A DNA stretch of 64,000 nt from NCBI GenBank assembly GCA_003169695.1, contig PNAS01000028.1, positions 1-64,000 on the forward strand. Direction: 5' to 3'. The position numbers were made by a program, and so were the translations under genes. The notes under the pieces were generated by a model. That model had not been told where the DNA came from. It made no database searches and saw only the letters and a list, made by a program, of their open reading frames with translations. Shown here piece after piece: positions 34,724 through 44,173 of this stretch; position 1 is the stretch's first letter; each line of letters begins with the position of its first letter. This DNA is from Spartobacteria bacterium (GTDB lineage Bacteria; Verrucomicrobiota; Verrucomicrobiia; Chthoniobacterales; UBA10450).

Positions 34724-36208
34724 ATGCAGACATTTCTTCGGGCGGGCTTGGTTGTCGCGTGGATAGCGGCGCTATCGCGAATCGGTGTTACGGCGGGATA
34801 TTCGGAGGAAGCGCCCGAGACTAAGTCGGCTCAATACCGCAAGCTGGATTCTGCGTTCTCCCGGCGAATTTCAGAATTCGACGAGATGTATGGCATGTTC
34901 GAGAAGCACCTCTTGACGGCAGTGCGTTATGAGAAAGAGACGACCGACGGAGGTGTCAGCCGTACTGAGCAAGCCTGGATCAATGAGCTAGATCAGATTT
35001 TGGAGGTCTCGGTGGAGCGCACGAGCCCTGCCGGCAGCGAGCTTACTGAATACTTCTATAACTCCGACCGCGTCATTTTGATGCAGAGGCATCAGGAAAG
35101 AGTACTCGAGAATGGTATCTCGGATGTCCAGGCGGAGAAATTCTTTTACTGGGAAAAGGATCTCGACCCGATCACGGGTTTGCCCCGTATTTCCAACCGA
35201 ATCCGACGCGTCACCATGAGCACGTGCGATGAGAGACAAAACGGCAGCAACGATGCACCGCTGGGCCTGCCTGCCGACCAGCCGCTTGCCATCGGCAAGC
35301 CAGGGGCGCAGGCATGGGCGATTGTCGAGAAGCTCATTTCCGCTGGCCCGCCCAAGTATGACCCGATGGCCGATCCGGAAGCTCAGAAATACCGCTTGAT
35401 CATGGACAGCGTATCGCCAAATGGTCGCTATGCGCTCGCCTTCGGCCCAAAGCAGGAGAAAATCGACTGGGAGGAGCACCGCGATGCGAAGCGCGGTGGC
35501 TACGTGATCAACGCGGAGACCGACGCGAAGAAGTTACTGCGCAACTATGTGGTGGATTTGAAGACCCACAAAATTCTTGGCGAAACGGGCTGCCGCTATT
35601 CACGGACGCGGTCTCAGGACAACAACCCTCTAACTGACGATCCTTCCACACAGGAGAATCATGAGTGCTACACCGTTTGGTCAGAAAATGGCGACACCTT
35701 CGTCCAGACAGTTTTGGAGGATAAAGGCAAAGAGAGATATTATGACTGTCGCGTTGGTCGGATGGCTGACGGTAGCGTGCTCTCGACTCTGGATTTGGGA
35801 GGGCCGGCGGCAAAGCTCGCAAAAAGCATTGCCACTCGAAAGGGTTGGAAGCTTACCAAGGACAATGGGAACTTCGAAGTGGAACTTGGGGGTTACAAGA
35901 AAGTGTCGATCGTTGGAGACGAAATAAATCTAACAATGGTGGCGGGGGGTGAATGGGGCGGCGATGACATTGAAGAGTATTTCACGGTGAAGGTTGCAAA
36001 AGATGTGCTGAGCCTTCAGCCGTCCACTTTTTCCAAGGAAGTCCGAGTGGAGAGAGGAACGCCCTTCTATGCAGAGCCAGCGTTGAATGCCGACGAGCAG
36101 GAATATGTGGACAAGAAGAGAGCGTTGCTGGAGAGAAGGCTGAAGCTACTGCTGGAGCAGCAGCGCGAAGAAACTTTGAAGACATCGAAGGAGGCCGCAC
36201 CAAAATGA
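34724..36208 (+). CDS. Hypothetical secreted protein, 494 residues
   Basis: The ATG at 34724 is chosen because it starts a signal peptide (FLRAGLVVAWIAALSRIGVTAG). The mature part is a long soluble domain with WINELDQILEVSVE and SVSPNGRYALAFG, the latter typical of beta-propeller-like repeats, and ends in a charged coiled coil (KRALLERRLKLLLEQQREE). No family is recognised. The next gene follows after 3 bp. Confidence 0.65.
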   Translation: MQTFLRAGLVVAWIAALSRIGVTAGYSEEAPETKSAQYRKLDSAFSRRISEFDEMYGMFEKHLLTAVRYEKETTDGGVSRTEQAWINELDQILEVSVERTSPAGSELTEYFYNSDRVILMQRHQERVLENGISDVQAEKFFYWEKDLDPITGLPRISNRIRRVTMSTCDERQNGSNDAPLGLPADQPLAIGKPGAQAWAIVEKLISAGPPKYDPMADPEAQKYRLIMDSVSPNGRYALAFGPKQEKIDWEEHRDAKRGGYVINAETDAKKLLRNYVVDLKTHKILGETGCRYSRTRSQDNNPLTDDPSTQENHECYTVWSENGDTFVQTVLEDKGKERYYDCRVGRMADGSVLSTLDLGGPAAKLAKSIATRKGWKLTKDNGNFEVELGGYKKVSIVGDEINLTMVAGGEWGGDDIEEYFTVKVAKDVLSLQPSTFSKEVRVERGTPFYAEPALNADEQEYVDKKRALLERRLKLLLEQQREETLKTSKEAAPK

Positions 36209-36211
36209 CGG

Positions 36212-36694
36212 ATGAAATCTATGGCTGACGAGAACACGACGACATCACAAGCGCGCGCGCGCGAATTGGACGAGACCGCAAAAGAGCTTGCTGCGTTGAA
36301 CGACAAGAAAAGCGGCTCGAACAAGACCAGCAGCACGGAAACTGGGAAGGCACAGTGGACGCCGGAAATCGCAACGAAGATGAGCGCCGGCATCTTCGTT
36401 TTCGGAATCCTCCTCTTCGCGATGGTCAGTGTCCTCGTATGGAAGAATAAGAGCGTGGACAGCCTGCTGCGGACCTTTGGAATTTTACTCATCATCGTCG
36501 CTTCCGTGTTTCTTGTGATCGCCGGTTACAGCGACCAGCAGATTGCCCCGGTCATGGGATTGCTGGGAACCATTGCCGGCTATTTGCTCTCGAGAAAGAC
36601 TGAGCCCACGCCAAGGGCCCAAGCAGCCGTTCCCCCGAATCCCACCGCTGCTCCAGAATCGAGCGACACCAGGGTAGAGCCGCCCCCGGTCTAA
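36212..36694 (+). CDS. Hypothetical membrane protein, 160 residues
   Basis: A charged N-terminal cytoplasmic region (ARELDETAKELAALNDKKSG) precedes three membrane segments (about 58-78, 87-107, 112-127) and a Pro-rich tail. It is probably an operon partner of the preceding secreted protein. The stop TAA falls in GTCTAAT (36689-36695), close to an attC R'' core. Function unknown. Confidence 0.6.
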   Translation: MKSMADENTTTSQARARELDETAKELAALNDKKSGSNKTSSTETGKAQWTPEIATKMSAGIFVFGILLFAMVSVLVWKNKSVDSLLRTFGILLIIVASVFLVIAGYSDQQIAPVMGLLGTIAGYLLSRKTEPTPRAQAAVPPNPTAAPESSDTRVEPPPV

Positions 36695-36942
36695 TCACGT
36701 AGTGTGTGAGTTCCGTTTTCCGACTCAGGTTGAGCCGCCACCGATTGGCCGCAGATTTCGCACGTCGGATTTATCCCGGCCGAAGATCGTTTAGAGAAGA
36801 GTCCCCTTTCGAGTCATGGGGCGTGAAAGCTCTCGTCAATCGCGCCAAAACCTTGGAGACGCAGCGGTTTTCTTGCTTGTTCGTCGAGCTCTTTTGTCTT
36901 ATTGGGTGAAGAGTATCTTGCAGGTCCTCGGGAAATCCTTCT

Positions 36943-37425
36943 TCAATAGGCTTCGGCATCGACGAAGGGAGCCGTAATCGCGATCGCGAGCGTTTTCGCG
37001 TCGGAAGAAATATAAACAAGTGTCTCGGCGTGCTCGCTCGTGTATTTCGTGTTCACGCGCGCGAAAAAGACTGGATGAAGAATCTCCGGAGGAACATTGA
37101 CTCGCATGTCTCCGAACATGACGTAAAGCACGCTAAGCCTTGGCATCCCCGCCTTCAGTGCGGCTGCATCTTCCATCCCCACAAGTACCCTGCCATCGAT
37201 CGCTAGTCGGTCGCGCTTTTCGGATCTAATTCGCGTGATCTTATGCTTTGCCGGATCGAATGGCTCCTGAGAGTAAAAAATCGTGATTTTCTTTCCAGAG
37301 ACAACAGCTTCATACAACTTTTCATCTGTCGGGTATTGCCGCGGATTGTTCGCCTCCTCATTCCGGGCTGGCGACGGGATCACGAACGCGCAAAAAATCG
37401 CCATTGCCGCCAACCTGGTTTTCAT
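36943..37425 (-). CDS. Hypothetical secreted protein, 160 residues
   Basis: It has a signal peptide (MKTRLAAMAIFCAFVIPSPA) and a soluble domain with KLYEAVVSGKKITIFYSQEP and a C-terminal beta segment. No family is recognised. Its orientation is opposite to its neighbours, which occurs in a minority of cassette genes. Confidence 0.6.
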   Translation of the reverse strand: MKTRLAAMAIFCAFVIPSPARNEEANNPRQYPTDEKLYEAVVSGKKITIFYSQEPFDPAKHKITRIRSEKRDRLAIDGRVLVGMEDAAALKAGMPRLSVLYVMFGDMRVNVPPEILHPVFFARVNTKYTSEHAETLVYISSDAKTLAIAITAPFVDAEAY

Positions 37426-37826
37426 ATCGGCAGATTAGTTGGCTCCCAGTGGAAGAAAAGAGGCCAGTCTGTGAATCTCGGTCTTTTCTCGAGCACATCG
37501 ATTTTCAGCGACTGCACCGAAAACCTGACGATCAAATTAACTTCGGCGGGAGCGCAGTGGAAAATACCAGTGCTTGAACTGTCGCCCCCGGGCGGATGGC
37601 ACTTACAGCGGCTTAAAACTGCGCGCGCATTCGGCTGAAACACGTGCTCCGATCCCTGGTGCGGGCGACGGTGGGCCTTTTTGCTTGTTCATCAAACCGC
37701 CGATTGATTACAACTGTCAATATGCCAGTTATTGTCGCAACAAACCTCCGAATTAAGCCGAGCAATTCCGCTTTAAATGGCCGAATTATTCGCTCTACGT
37801 CTTGTTAGACCTCATCTCAGCCGCCT
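37426..37826. other. Non-coding stretch ending in an attC-like box
   Basis: About 400 bp without a supported gene. The last 80 bases contain CCGAATTAAG, GGCCGAATTATTCG and then GTCTTGTTAGAC, which may form the hairpin of an attC-like site. The R'' core is not clear. Confidence 0.4.
37804..37810 (+). other. attC-like R' box GTTAGAC
   Basis: GTTAGAC followed by CTCAT, 16 bp before a gene start. The same GTTAGACCTCAT occurs at 62493 before another small gene. Confidence 0.5.
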
Positions 37827-38201
37827 ATGACTACTCAAGCGCGTAACGTCCAGTCCGTCGCACAGATCGTCGGTCAGCAGCTCAGTTCAGTTGCGTTCAA
37901 TATGGATTATCTTGAGCTCTCGTTCGAGTCTCGGATTCTCACATTGCTCACGCCGGTTTCGGTTCACTCGCCCGCGGGTATCGTATGTCAGAGCGATGCA
38001 GGCTGGCGAGAGGCATTGTGCTCTCGGATAGGGTACAGTGTCAGCGCCGTCGGAATGCGCGACGACCACCTTTGCGTTGACTTCGACACCGGCTTTTCGA
38101 TTGCTGCTTCGTTGCGCACCGAGGATTATCTTGGCCCGGAAGCGATCATATTTAAGGATGGCAGCGGTCTGATCGTGTTTAGACTCGATGATGATGTTTA
38201 A
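37827..38201 (+). CDS. Hypothetical protein, cassette-type, 124 residues
   Basis: A small soluble alpha/beta protein ending LRTEDYLGPEAIIFKDGSGL; the ED-Y-GPEA pattern is seen in immunity-like or DUF6188-like proteins, a weak likeness. It starts 16 bp after an R' box. Its stop TAA is inside GTTTAAC (38196-38202), a match to the R'' consensus RYYYAAC. It therefore has the form of a complete integron cassette. Confidence 0.65.
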   Translation: MTTQARNVQSVAQIVGQQLSSVAFNMDYLELSFESRILTLLTPVSVHSPAGIVCQSDAGWREALCSRIGYSVSAVGMRDDHLCVDFDTGFSIAASLRTEDYLGPEAIIFKDGSGLIVFRLDDDV

Positions 38202-38263
38202 CCAATCGCTGCAATCGGCCCATCTACGTCGCTCGCATTTCTCCAGCTTCATTCTCGGTAGCC
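38196..38263 (+). other. Probable degenerate attC site
   Basis: GTTTAAC (R''-like) at 38196 and ATTCTCGGTAGCC ending at 38263. The latter resembles ATTCTCGTTAGAC at 61961-61973 with one change in the GTT core. Length 68 bp is in the attC range. The cores are not fully complementary, so the site may be inactive. Confidence 0.4.
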
Positions 38264-38281
38264 CCCCAGGCGCACCCTCTC

Positions 38282-38797
38282 ATGCAAACCACGAACCTCA
38301 GTCTCCTACCTCACACACCGGATCATTTGCGAGCGCTGCTTGAGGGGTCTGACGTTTACGACCGCCGCTTTAATATCAAAATAGCTGACGGCGTCAGAGG
38401 CTTTCTCACGGGGCCTGAGGTATCCGAGGATTTCTTGGCGCGATTGAATGGTTCGGCCGCCGCTGATCCCTGGCGAGACGGCTTTGCCGTCGTCCATGTC
38501 GCGGACAACATCATTATAGGTTTGTGTAGCTTTAACGGTGCACCGGGGCCGGACGAGACGGTGGAGATCGCATACGGAATCGCACCGGGATACCGGGCTC
38601 GCGGCTATGCTAGCGAGGCAGCTCAGGCGCTCATCGCATACGCCTTTGCCAGTGGACGAGTGCGCACCATCCGAGCACACACTCTTCCTCAACAAAACGC
38701 ATCTACGCGAGTTTTGGTGAAGTGCGGCTTCATCCCGATCGGAGAAATTACGCACTCCGAAGACGGCGCCGTGTGGCGCTGGGAGATTGCAACATGA
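38282..38797 (+). CDS. GNAT family N-acetyltransferase (RimJ/RimL type)
   Basis: A 171-residue protein with EIAYGIAPGYRARGYASEA (about 98-116), the acetyl-CoA-binding R/QxxGxG/A loop, and NASTRVLVKCGFIPIGE near the end. This resembles RimJ/RimL-like acetyltransferases. The acceptor is not predictable. It follows the probable attC site and is likely a cassette gene. Confidence 0.82.
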   Translation: MQTTNLSLLPHTPDHLRALLEGSDVYDRRFNIKIADGVRGFLTGPEVSEDFLARLNGSAAADPWRDGFAVVHVADNIIIGLCSFNGAPGPDETVEIAYGIAPGYRARGYASEAAQALIAYAFASGRVRTIRAHTLPQQNASTRVLVKCGFIPIGEITHSEDGAVWRWEIAT

Positions 38798-38890
38798 CGT
38801 AACCGAAGCGCTAGCTAGGTTGTCGAGCGTGGATGCCAGTGTGGTAGTTGGGGTTGATTAATTCATGGAGTAATATCTAGCCTTAACAAG

Positions 38891-39907
38891 ATGCTTACAT
38901 TTCAGCAGAAGGGTTTAGTTCTATTAGCGACAGTAGCAATAGCTTCAATTAATCATTCACGCGGGGCAAACGCTCTGGGAGAAAGGCCGGTTGGTACATT
39001 CACCTTGGGGATGCCCCGGCCAGATCGATGTCCGTCCGGTTTTACCTGCAATGCGTTTACAGTTAGTTGTCCCGGCATCGCGAAAAATGAAACTGGTATG
39101 ATTGCGGATCAAAAACCCGTTGGGCACACAAAAGGAGTCGTGATGTTTTTCTCCGGCTCAGAAGGGAGCAAGTGGTGGTCTGAAGAAGGCACGAAAGCCT
39201 CCGCATTTTTCCAGTCGCTAGTAAACGACGGATTTGAATTGGTGCAGGTTAGGTGGGCGCGCGGATGGCTGGTCTCACCCGACGGGGCGCAGTCCGGTCA
39301 GGAGCTTCTGGCCTCTCGTCCGGCAACGGTCATCAAATGGGTGCACGACAAGATGTACGTTCCGTTAGGTTTGCAGCCAAGCGTTGGGAAATGCGGGTTT
39401 TGCGTCACCGGTAATTCCGCCGGTGCGGCTCAAATTACATATGCAATGTCGTCCTACGGAATTGATAAGATCGTTGATGCGGCAATTCCGACGTCTGGGC
39501 CACCGATGGCTGCAATTTCCAAAGGCTGTTTACAAGAGCGGGGATATGCCTACGTCGCTGGCCACGCACGGTTAATTGATTTGTCGTACGGATTTCGCAG
39601 TGGCGGTCCGTGTGCGGCACACGATCCGTCGTTTACTGATACTTGGATTGCAAACAGCAATGAGACCGGAGGCACTAAATACAATTATCCCACGACCCGA
39701 ATCCAAATTATCATCGGCGATCAAGATAATGGCCTAATCCTAAACCACGCTAGGGATTATTTTCAAGTATTAGTGCGAGCGCAGCAGCCGATGTTGATGT
39801 GGCAATTAGTTCCTGGAATGTCCCACTCTATTCAATCTTCTACGGATGGTCTCTCGGCGCTGTTGACCGCGCTGACTGCGACTCCAGCTCCAGTTTCAGC
39901 ACGTTAG
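38891..39907 (+). CDS. Secreted alpha/beta-hydrolase-like protein
   Basis: A 338-residue product with a signal peptide. GVVMFFSGSEGSKWW forms the oxyanion-loop region, CVTGNSAGAAQI (about 175-186) is the nucleophile elbow, and IIGDQDNG and PGMSHSIQ supply probable Asp and His of a serine hydrolase triad. The substrate is unknown. The low GC and ATT-rich codons relative to the core genes suggest acquisition. Confidence 0.72.
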   Translation: MLTFQQKGLVLLATVAIASINHSRGANALGERPVGTFTLGMPRPDRCPSGFTCNAFTVSCPGIAKNETGMIADQKPVGHTKGVVMFFSGSEGSKWWSEEGTKASAFFQSLVNDGFELVQVRWARGWLVSPDGAQSGQELLASRPATVIKWVHDKMYVPLGLQPSVGKCGFCVTGNSAGAAQITYAMSSYGIDKIVDAAIPTSGPPMAAISKGCLQERGYAYVAGHARLIDLSYGFRSGGPCAAHDPSFTDTWIANSNETGGTKYNYPTTRIQIIIGDQDNGLILNHARDYFQVLVRAQQPMLMWQLVPGMSHSIQSSTDGLSALLTALTATPAPVSAR

Positions 39908-40137
39908 AGTGAACACCTGTTTTGGAAGGGAGCATCACGCTGAGCGATCTGCGCCTGCGCTGGCAGTGGGGTCTCTTGCGCCAGGATCCGCGTTTCCAGA
40001 AAATCGTGACCGGTCCGGAGCCGAAGACAGCTCACAAATAACACTCGTAATTCCGTGCAACTTCCTGGCTGAGTTGAAAGACTCACCTCCATAGCGGACA
40101 TGACGGAGGGCGCCCATACCTAAGCTAAGACTACCAC
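39908..40137. other. Intergenic region at the start of the core block
   Basis: 230 bp between the accessory hydrolase and coaE. No gene or strong structure is visible. Confidence 0.4.
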
Positions 40138-40731
40138 ATGCCGGCTATCGGAATTACGGGTGGGATTTCCACGGGCAAGACGACTTTTTGTGAGTGCCTG
40201 CGCGAGATCGTTCCCGCCGCGACATTTTTTGATGCAGATCAGGCCGCGCGTGTTTTGGCGGAGCGCGATCTTGAGGTGAAAGAGCTGATTGGGCGGGAAT
40301 TTGGGGCGGAGATCTATTCTCCAAACGGCGACTTGAATCGAGCGCAGATGCGCTCGATAGTCTTTGCCGACGCGGAAAAGAAACGCGCGCTGGAGCAAAT
40401 CCTGCATCCGCGCATCCGCCGTCAGTGGAGCCTCGAAGCCGAAAGCCGCCGCGGCTCCGCCGATCTTTTTTTTGCTGATATTCCTCTTCTCTATGAAACC
40501 GGTGGTGAAACCTTGTGCGATTCTGTCGTGGTCGTGGCGTGCTCGCCGAGCGTGCAACTCGAGCGGCTGGTCGCTCGCACCCAACTCGACCAATCGGCCG
40601 CCGAAGAAATGATCCGTTCCCAAATGCCACTCGCGGAAAAGATTCGCCGCGCAGATCACATTGTTTGGAACAACGGCGCACGCGCTGTGCTCGCCGCGCA
40701 GGCCGGCCTTTTGGCGACACTTTGGCAATAG
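40138..40731 (+). CDS. coaE: Dephospho-CoA kinase
   Basis: A 197-residue P-loop kinase with GITGGISTGKTT (5-16), DADQAARVL and HPRIRRQW, then DIPLLYETGG. It catalyses the last step of coenzyme A synthesis. It lies three bases before rho, and rho overlaps the RNase D gene, so the three form one operon. Confidence 0.93.
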   Translation: MPAIGITGGISTGKTTFCECLREIVPAATFFDADQAARVLAERDLEVKELIGREFGAEIYSPNGDLNRAQMRSIVFADAEKKRALEQILHPRIRRQWSLEAESRRGSADLFFADIPLLYETGGETLCDSVVVVACSPSVQLERLVARTQLDQSAAEEMIRSQMPLAEKIRRADHIVWNNGARAVLAAQAGLLATLWQ

Positions 40732-40734
40732 TAG

Positions 40735-42105
40735 ATGGACGAGGACCGTTCAACGCAGATAAAATCAGATTCCACTGTGGTGGAGAGCGCCGTCACCGCA
40801 CCTCCGACGGAACAGGAGCCCATGGTTGAGACGACCGCTAATATCCCAGTGGCGCTCGATCTCAATGAATTGCAGGCGCTCGGACCGGCGGAGATCGAAA
40901 AGCTCTGCCGCGATTTCGAATTGCGCGTGCACCCCGGTCGAACGAGGCATCATCAGATTCTCGACCTGATTCGCGCCGCGCTCGGCCGGAAAATCCCGGT
41001 GACAGTTGATGGGTTTTTCGATCAGGTGGCTGATTCTTACGGCGCGCTGCGATGGCCGCGGCTCAACTTCCTTAAGGTCCCGGAAGACGTGGGAGTGTCG
41101 CGCGCGCTCTCTCAGAAATTTCACTTCAGGCCGGGGCAAAAAATAAGAGGCACGTTGCGACTCCCGCGCGACCGCGAAAAATTGCTGATGCTGGATGAGG
41201 TGACTGCGATCGAAGGCGTTTCGCCCGAGCAATGGACGGAGCCGACTCCGTTCGACAACCTGACGCCGCTTTTTCCGGACGGCCGGATCATGCTCGAGAA
41301 CTCGACGACAAACTCGATCAGTGCGCGGGCGGTCGATCTCCTCACTCCGCTCGGACGCGGACAGCGGGGCTTGATCGTGGCGGCGCCGCGAGTCGGCAAG
41401 ACCATTTTGTTGAAGGAGATCGCGAAGGCGATCCGGGTGAACCATCCGGAGATTGTCCTGATCATTCTCCTGGTGGACGAACGCCCGGAAGAGGTGACCG
41501 ATTTGCAGCGGGAAGTTGATTGCGACGTTTATAATTCGACCTTCGACGAAAATTCGCGGCGGCATGTGGAAGTCGCGGAGCTGGTCCTGGAGCGGGCCAA
41601 GCGCCTGGTGGAAATGAAGAAAGACGTCGTGGTCTTGCTCGACAGCATCACGCGGCTCGCGCGCGGTTATAATTCGCTCCAGCCAGGCAAAGGCCGGACA
41701 ATGTCAGGCGGCGTGGAAGCAAAAGCGCTCCTGAAACCGAAGAAATTCTTCGGCGCGGCACGCAACTGCGAGGAAGGGGGCAGCCTGACAATCCTGGCGA
41801 CGGCCCTGGTCGATACGGGAAGCAAGATGGATCAGGTGATTTTTGAAGAATTCAAAGGGACGGGCAATATGGAGTTGCATCTCGATCGCTCGTTGGTGGA
41901 GAAGCGGCTTTATCCGGCGATCCATTGCCTGCAATCCGGGACACGCCGGGAGGATTTGCTTTATCATCCCGAAGAATGGGAGCGCGTGCAGGTCCTGCGC
42001 AAGGCCATGGCTGCCCTGCCGCCAATCGAGGCGATGGAAAAATTGATCGAGAATCTACACGCGACGAAAACAAACGCGGAACTGCTCCTGAGCGGATTGA
42101 AATGA
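40735..42105 (+). CDS. rho: Transcription termination factor Rho
   Basis: 456 residues with an acidic/Thr-rich N-terminal extension, an RNA-binding cold-shock-like domain ([11 protein letters not shown], about 100), Walker A APRVGKT (about 218), [16 protein letters not shown] and the Q-loop/secondary site region with [12 protein letters not shown]. It is the hexameric RNA helicase that ends transcription. Length and motifs are those of a complete Rho. Confidence 0.96.
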   Translation: MDEDRSTQIKSDSTVVESAVTAPPTEQEPMVETTANIPVALDLNELQALGPAEIEKLCRDFELRVHPGRTRHHQILDLIRAALGRKIPVTVDGFFDQVADSYGALRWPRLNFLKVPEDVGVSRALSQKFHFRPGQKIRGTLRLPRDREKLLMLDEVTAIEGVSPEQWTEPTPFDNLTPLFPDGRIMLENSTTNSISARAVDLLTPLGRGQRGLIVAAPRVGKTILLKEIAKAIRVNHPEIVLIILLVDERPEEVTDLQREVDCDVYNSTFDENSRRHVEVAELVLERAKRLVEMKKDVVVLLDSITRLARGYNSLQPGKGRTMSGGVEAKALLKPKKFFGAARNCEEGGSLTILATALVDTGSKMDQVIFEEFKGTGNMELHLDRSLVEKRLYPAIHCLQSGTRREDLLYHPEEWERVQVLRKAMAALPPIEAMEKLIENLHATKTNAELLLSGLK

Positions 42106-43151
42106 TTGCCACCGATTCCCAGCTCGCCGATTTACTCCCGCAACTGGAGCGGGTCGATCGCATCGCGGTGGATACCGAGGCCGATAGTCTGCATTGTTAT
42201 TACGAAAAGCTTTGTCTCGTGCAACTCAGCTTTGGCGGCAACGATTACCTGATCGATCCGCTTGCGGGTTTCGACCTGGCGCCGCTCGCAAATACGCTGA
42301 CGGATAAGGAAATTGTTTTGCAAGGCGCCGATTTTGATCTGCGCCTTTTGCGCCGAAGCATGAATTTTGTCGCGACCAGAATTTTCGACACCGTGATCGC
42401 CGCGCGGCTGCTCGGCATTCGCGAATTCAGTCTCGCCGCTTTGGTCGAGAAATTCTTCGGGGTTGTGTTGACCAAGGGTTCGCAGAAAGCCAATTGGGCG
42501 CAGCGTCCGTTACCCCGGCACATGGCGGAATATGCGATGAACGATACGCGTTACCTTCTGCCGCTCGCGGAAAAGCTAGAGGCAGATTTGCGGGAGCGCG
42601 GCCGGCTGGAATGGTTTCGACAATCGTGCCAGCGCGCTCTCGAGCAGACATCCGTGCAGCGGGTGCGGGATGAAGATGACGCCTGGCGCATCTCCGGTTC
42701 GGGGAAGATGGACGGACGGACGTCTGCGATTTTGCGCGAGCTTTGGCATTGGCGCGAAAAGGAGGCCCAAGCCGCGGACCGCCCCGCGTTCCACGTCCTG
42801 CAAAATCACTTATTGCTGGAGGCCGCGCAGGCTTTTGCCACGGGTGAAGCTCCCGATTTCCGCCATTTTTCAGCACGCCGTCGGCAGACATTTCGCGATG
42901 CGGCAGAGAAGGCTTTGCACCTGCCGGAATCAGCCTGGCCCCTACGCCGTCGCCGGGTAGGAACGCGCCCGACTCCGCAAACGGAGAAGGCCGCTGAAGC
43001 GTTGCGGCGCCGGCGGGACGCAGTCGCGGACGAGCACGGGCTGGAGCCTTCCTTCATTGCGCCACGCGGCGCGCTGGATGCCGTCGCTGCCGATGAGAGC
43101 CGGAGCACGGCACTCCTCGCGCCGTGGCAGCGAAGTCTGTTGCAACTATGA
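42102..43151 (+). CDS. rnd: Ribonuclease D
   Basis: From ATG 42102, overlapping the rho stop by four bases (ATGA), the product has 349 residues. The DEDD exonuclease motifs are AVDTEADSL (Exo I), GADFDLRLL (Exo II) and YAMNDTRYLLPL (Exo III); an HRDC-like helical region follows. It trims 3' ends of stable RNAs. Coupling to rho suggests linked expression. Confidence 0.92.
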   Translation: MIATDSQLADLLPQLERVDRIAVDTEADSLHCYYEKLCLVQLSFGGNDYLIDPLAGFDLAPLANTLTDKEIVLQGADFDLRLLRRSMNFVATRIFDTVIAARLLGIREFSLAALVEKFFGVVLTKGSQKANWAQRPLPRHMAEYAMNDTRYLLPLAEKLEADLRERGRLEWFRQSCQRALEQTSVQRVRDEDDAWRISGSGKMDGRTSAILRELWHWREKEAQAADRPAFHVLQNHLLLEAAQAFATGEAPDFRHFSARRRQTFRDAAEKALHLPESAWPLRRRRVGTRPTPQTEKAAEALRRRRDAVADEHGLEPSFIAPRGALDAVAADESRSTALLAPWQRSLLQL

Positions 43152-43194
43152 CGCGCAAACGTGTCTAGAATCCGGCGGATGACCTCTGTGGCGG

Positions 43195-44103
43195 TTATTT
43201 CCGCCGCTGGTCGTCCAGATAACCGGCGCCGAGCGCGATGCCCGCAAGGATGAGTGCGCCCGCCGTCGCAAAGGGAATAGGATCAAACGGGGCGGGCGGA
43301 AGCGAAACCACTCCTCGCTCATCCGTGCGCGCGGGATGGCGAACATAGCGGCCTGTCCGCGGTGCGCGAAACCTTTCGGCGAAATGCTCAAGCTGCGCCG
43401 GCAATTCCGCGTCGCACCTCGGAATGCCGTTTCCGCAACCAACGACATTTGGCCGCAGCTTGGCGAGTTCTTTGACCGACAACCGCGTTGCGTCCCAGTC
43501 TGTGTTGAATGGCGCTCCCGCGCGCGAGAGCGTTCGTTTGCCGGTGACCAGGCCGCTCCAGGAATCCATAGTCATCGTGGCAAACGCGTCGCCGGCGAGA
43601 AGGACCCGATCCGAAGGACGGAAGAAAGATATGTGACCGGGAGAATGCCCGGGCGTCGCTAGCCATTCCCACCCGGCCGCACCCGGCACTTCGTTCGGAT
43701 GCAATTCGCAAACGCGCTCTCCAAAATCTCGCGCGTGCGACGGCATGAACCGCGACAGGAACGCCATCGCGCCGCCGACGGTTGGATCCGGCGGCGGGTA
43801 GTCCGATTTCCCAGTCAGGTATGGAATCTCGAGGCGGTGCGCATAGATCGGCACGTCCCACGTCTCGGCCAAATCCAAGGCCGAACCGGCATGATCCCAA
43901 TGTCCATGTGTGAGCAAAATCGCTTCGGGTCGCGCCCCGGCGCCAAACCGTGCCTCGGCGGCTTCGAGAATTTGATTGGCTCTGCCCGGAAGGCCGGCGT
44001 CCACCAAAGCCCACGTCCCGCCGGGCCGGCCGATAAAGTAAACATTTACGAAACTGACCGGCAGCCAGCCGACATCCGGCGCAATGCGAGTGATGCTTCT
44101 CAT
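43195..44103 (-). CDS. MBL-fold metallo-hydrolase
   Basis: From ATG 44103 the product has 302 residues with the metal-binding THGHWDHAG, GHSPGHISFF and LLAGDAF motifs. The C-terminus has a hydrophobic segment (ATAGALILAGIALGAGYL). It belongs to the glyoxalase II/beta-lactamase superfamily; the substrate is unknown. A C-terminal tail anchor is unusual for cytoplasmic members. Confidence 0.88.
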   Translation of the reverse strand: MRSITRIAPDVGWLPVSFVNVYFIGRPGGTWALVDAGLPGRANQILEAAEARFGAGARPEAILLTHGHWDHAGSALDLAETWDVPIYAHRLEIPYLTGKSDYPPPDPTVGGAMAFLSRFMPSHARDFGERVCELHPNEVPGAAGWEWLATPGHSPGHISFFRPSDRVLLAGDAFATMTMDSWSGLVTGKRTLSRAGAPFNTDWDATRLSVKELAKLRPNVVGCGNGIPRCDAELPAQLEHFAERFRAPRTGRYVRHPARTDERGVVSLPPAPFDPIPFATAGALILAGIALGAGYLDDQRRK

Positions 44104-44173
44104 TAGTAGGCGAGGGGAGCGGCTGCGCTGCATGTTGACACGAACGACGCGAATTTGCCTGTCAAATCCGCCT

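Noticed and set aside
39903-39912. GTTAGAG at the end of the hydrolase gene as attC R' box
   Set aside because: The last base breaks the consensus and the box would lie inside the coding end without an upstream R'' core.
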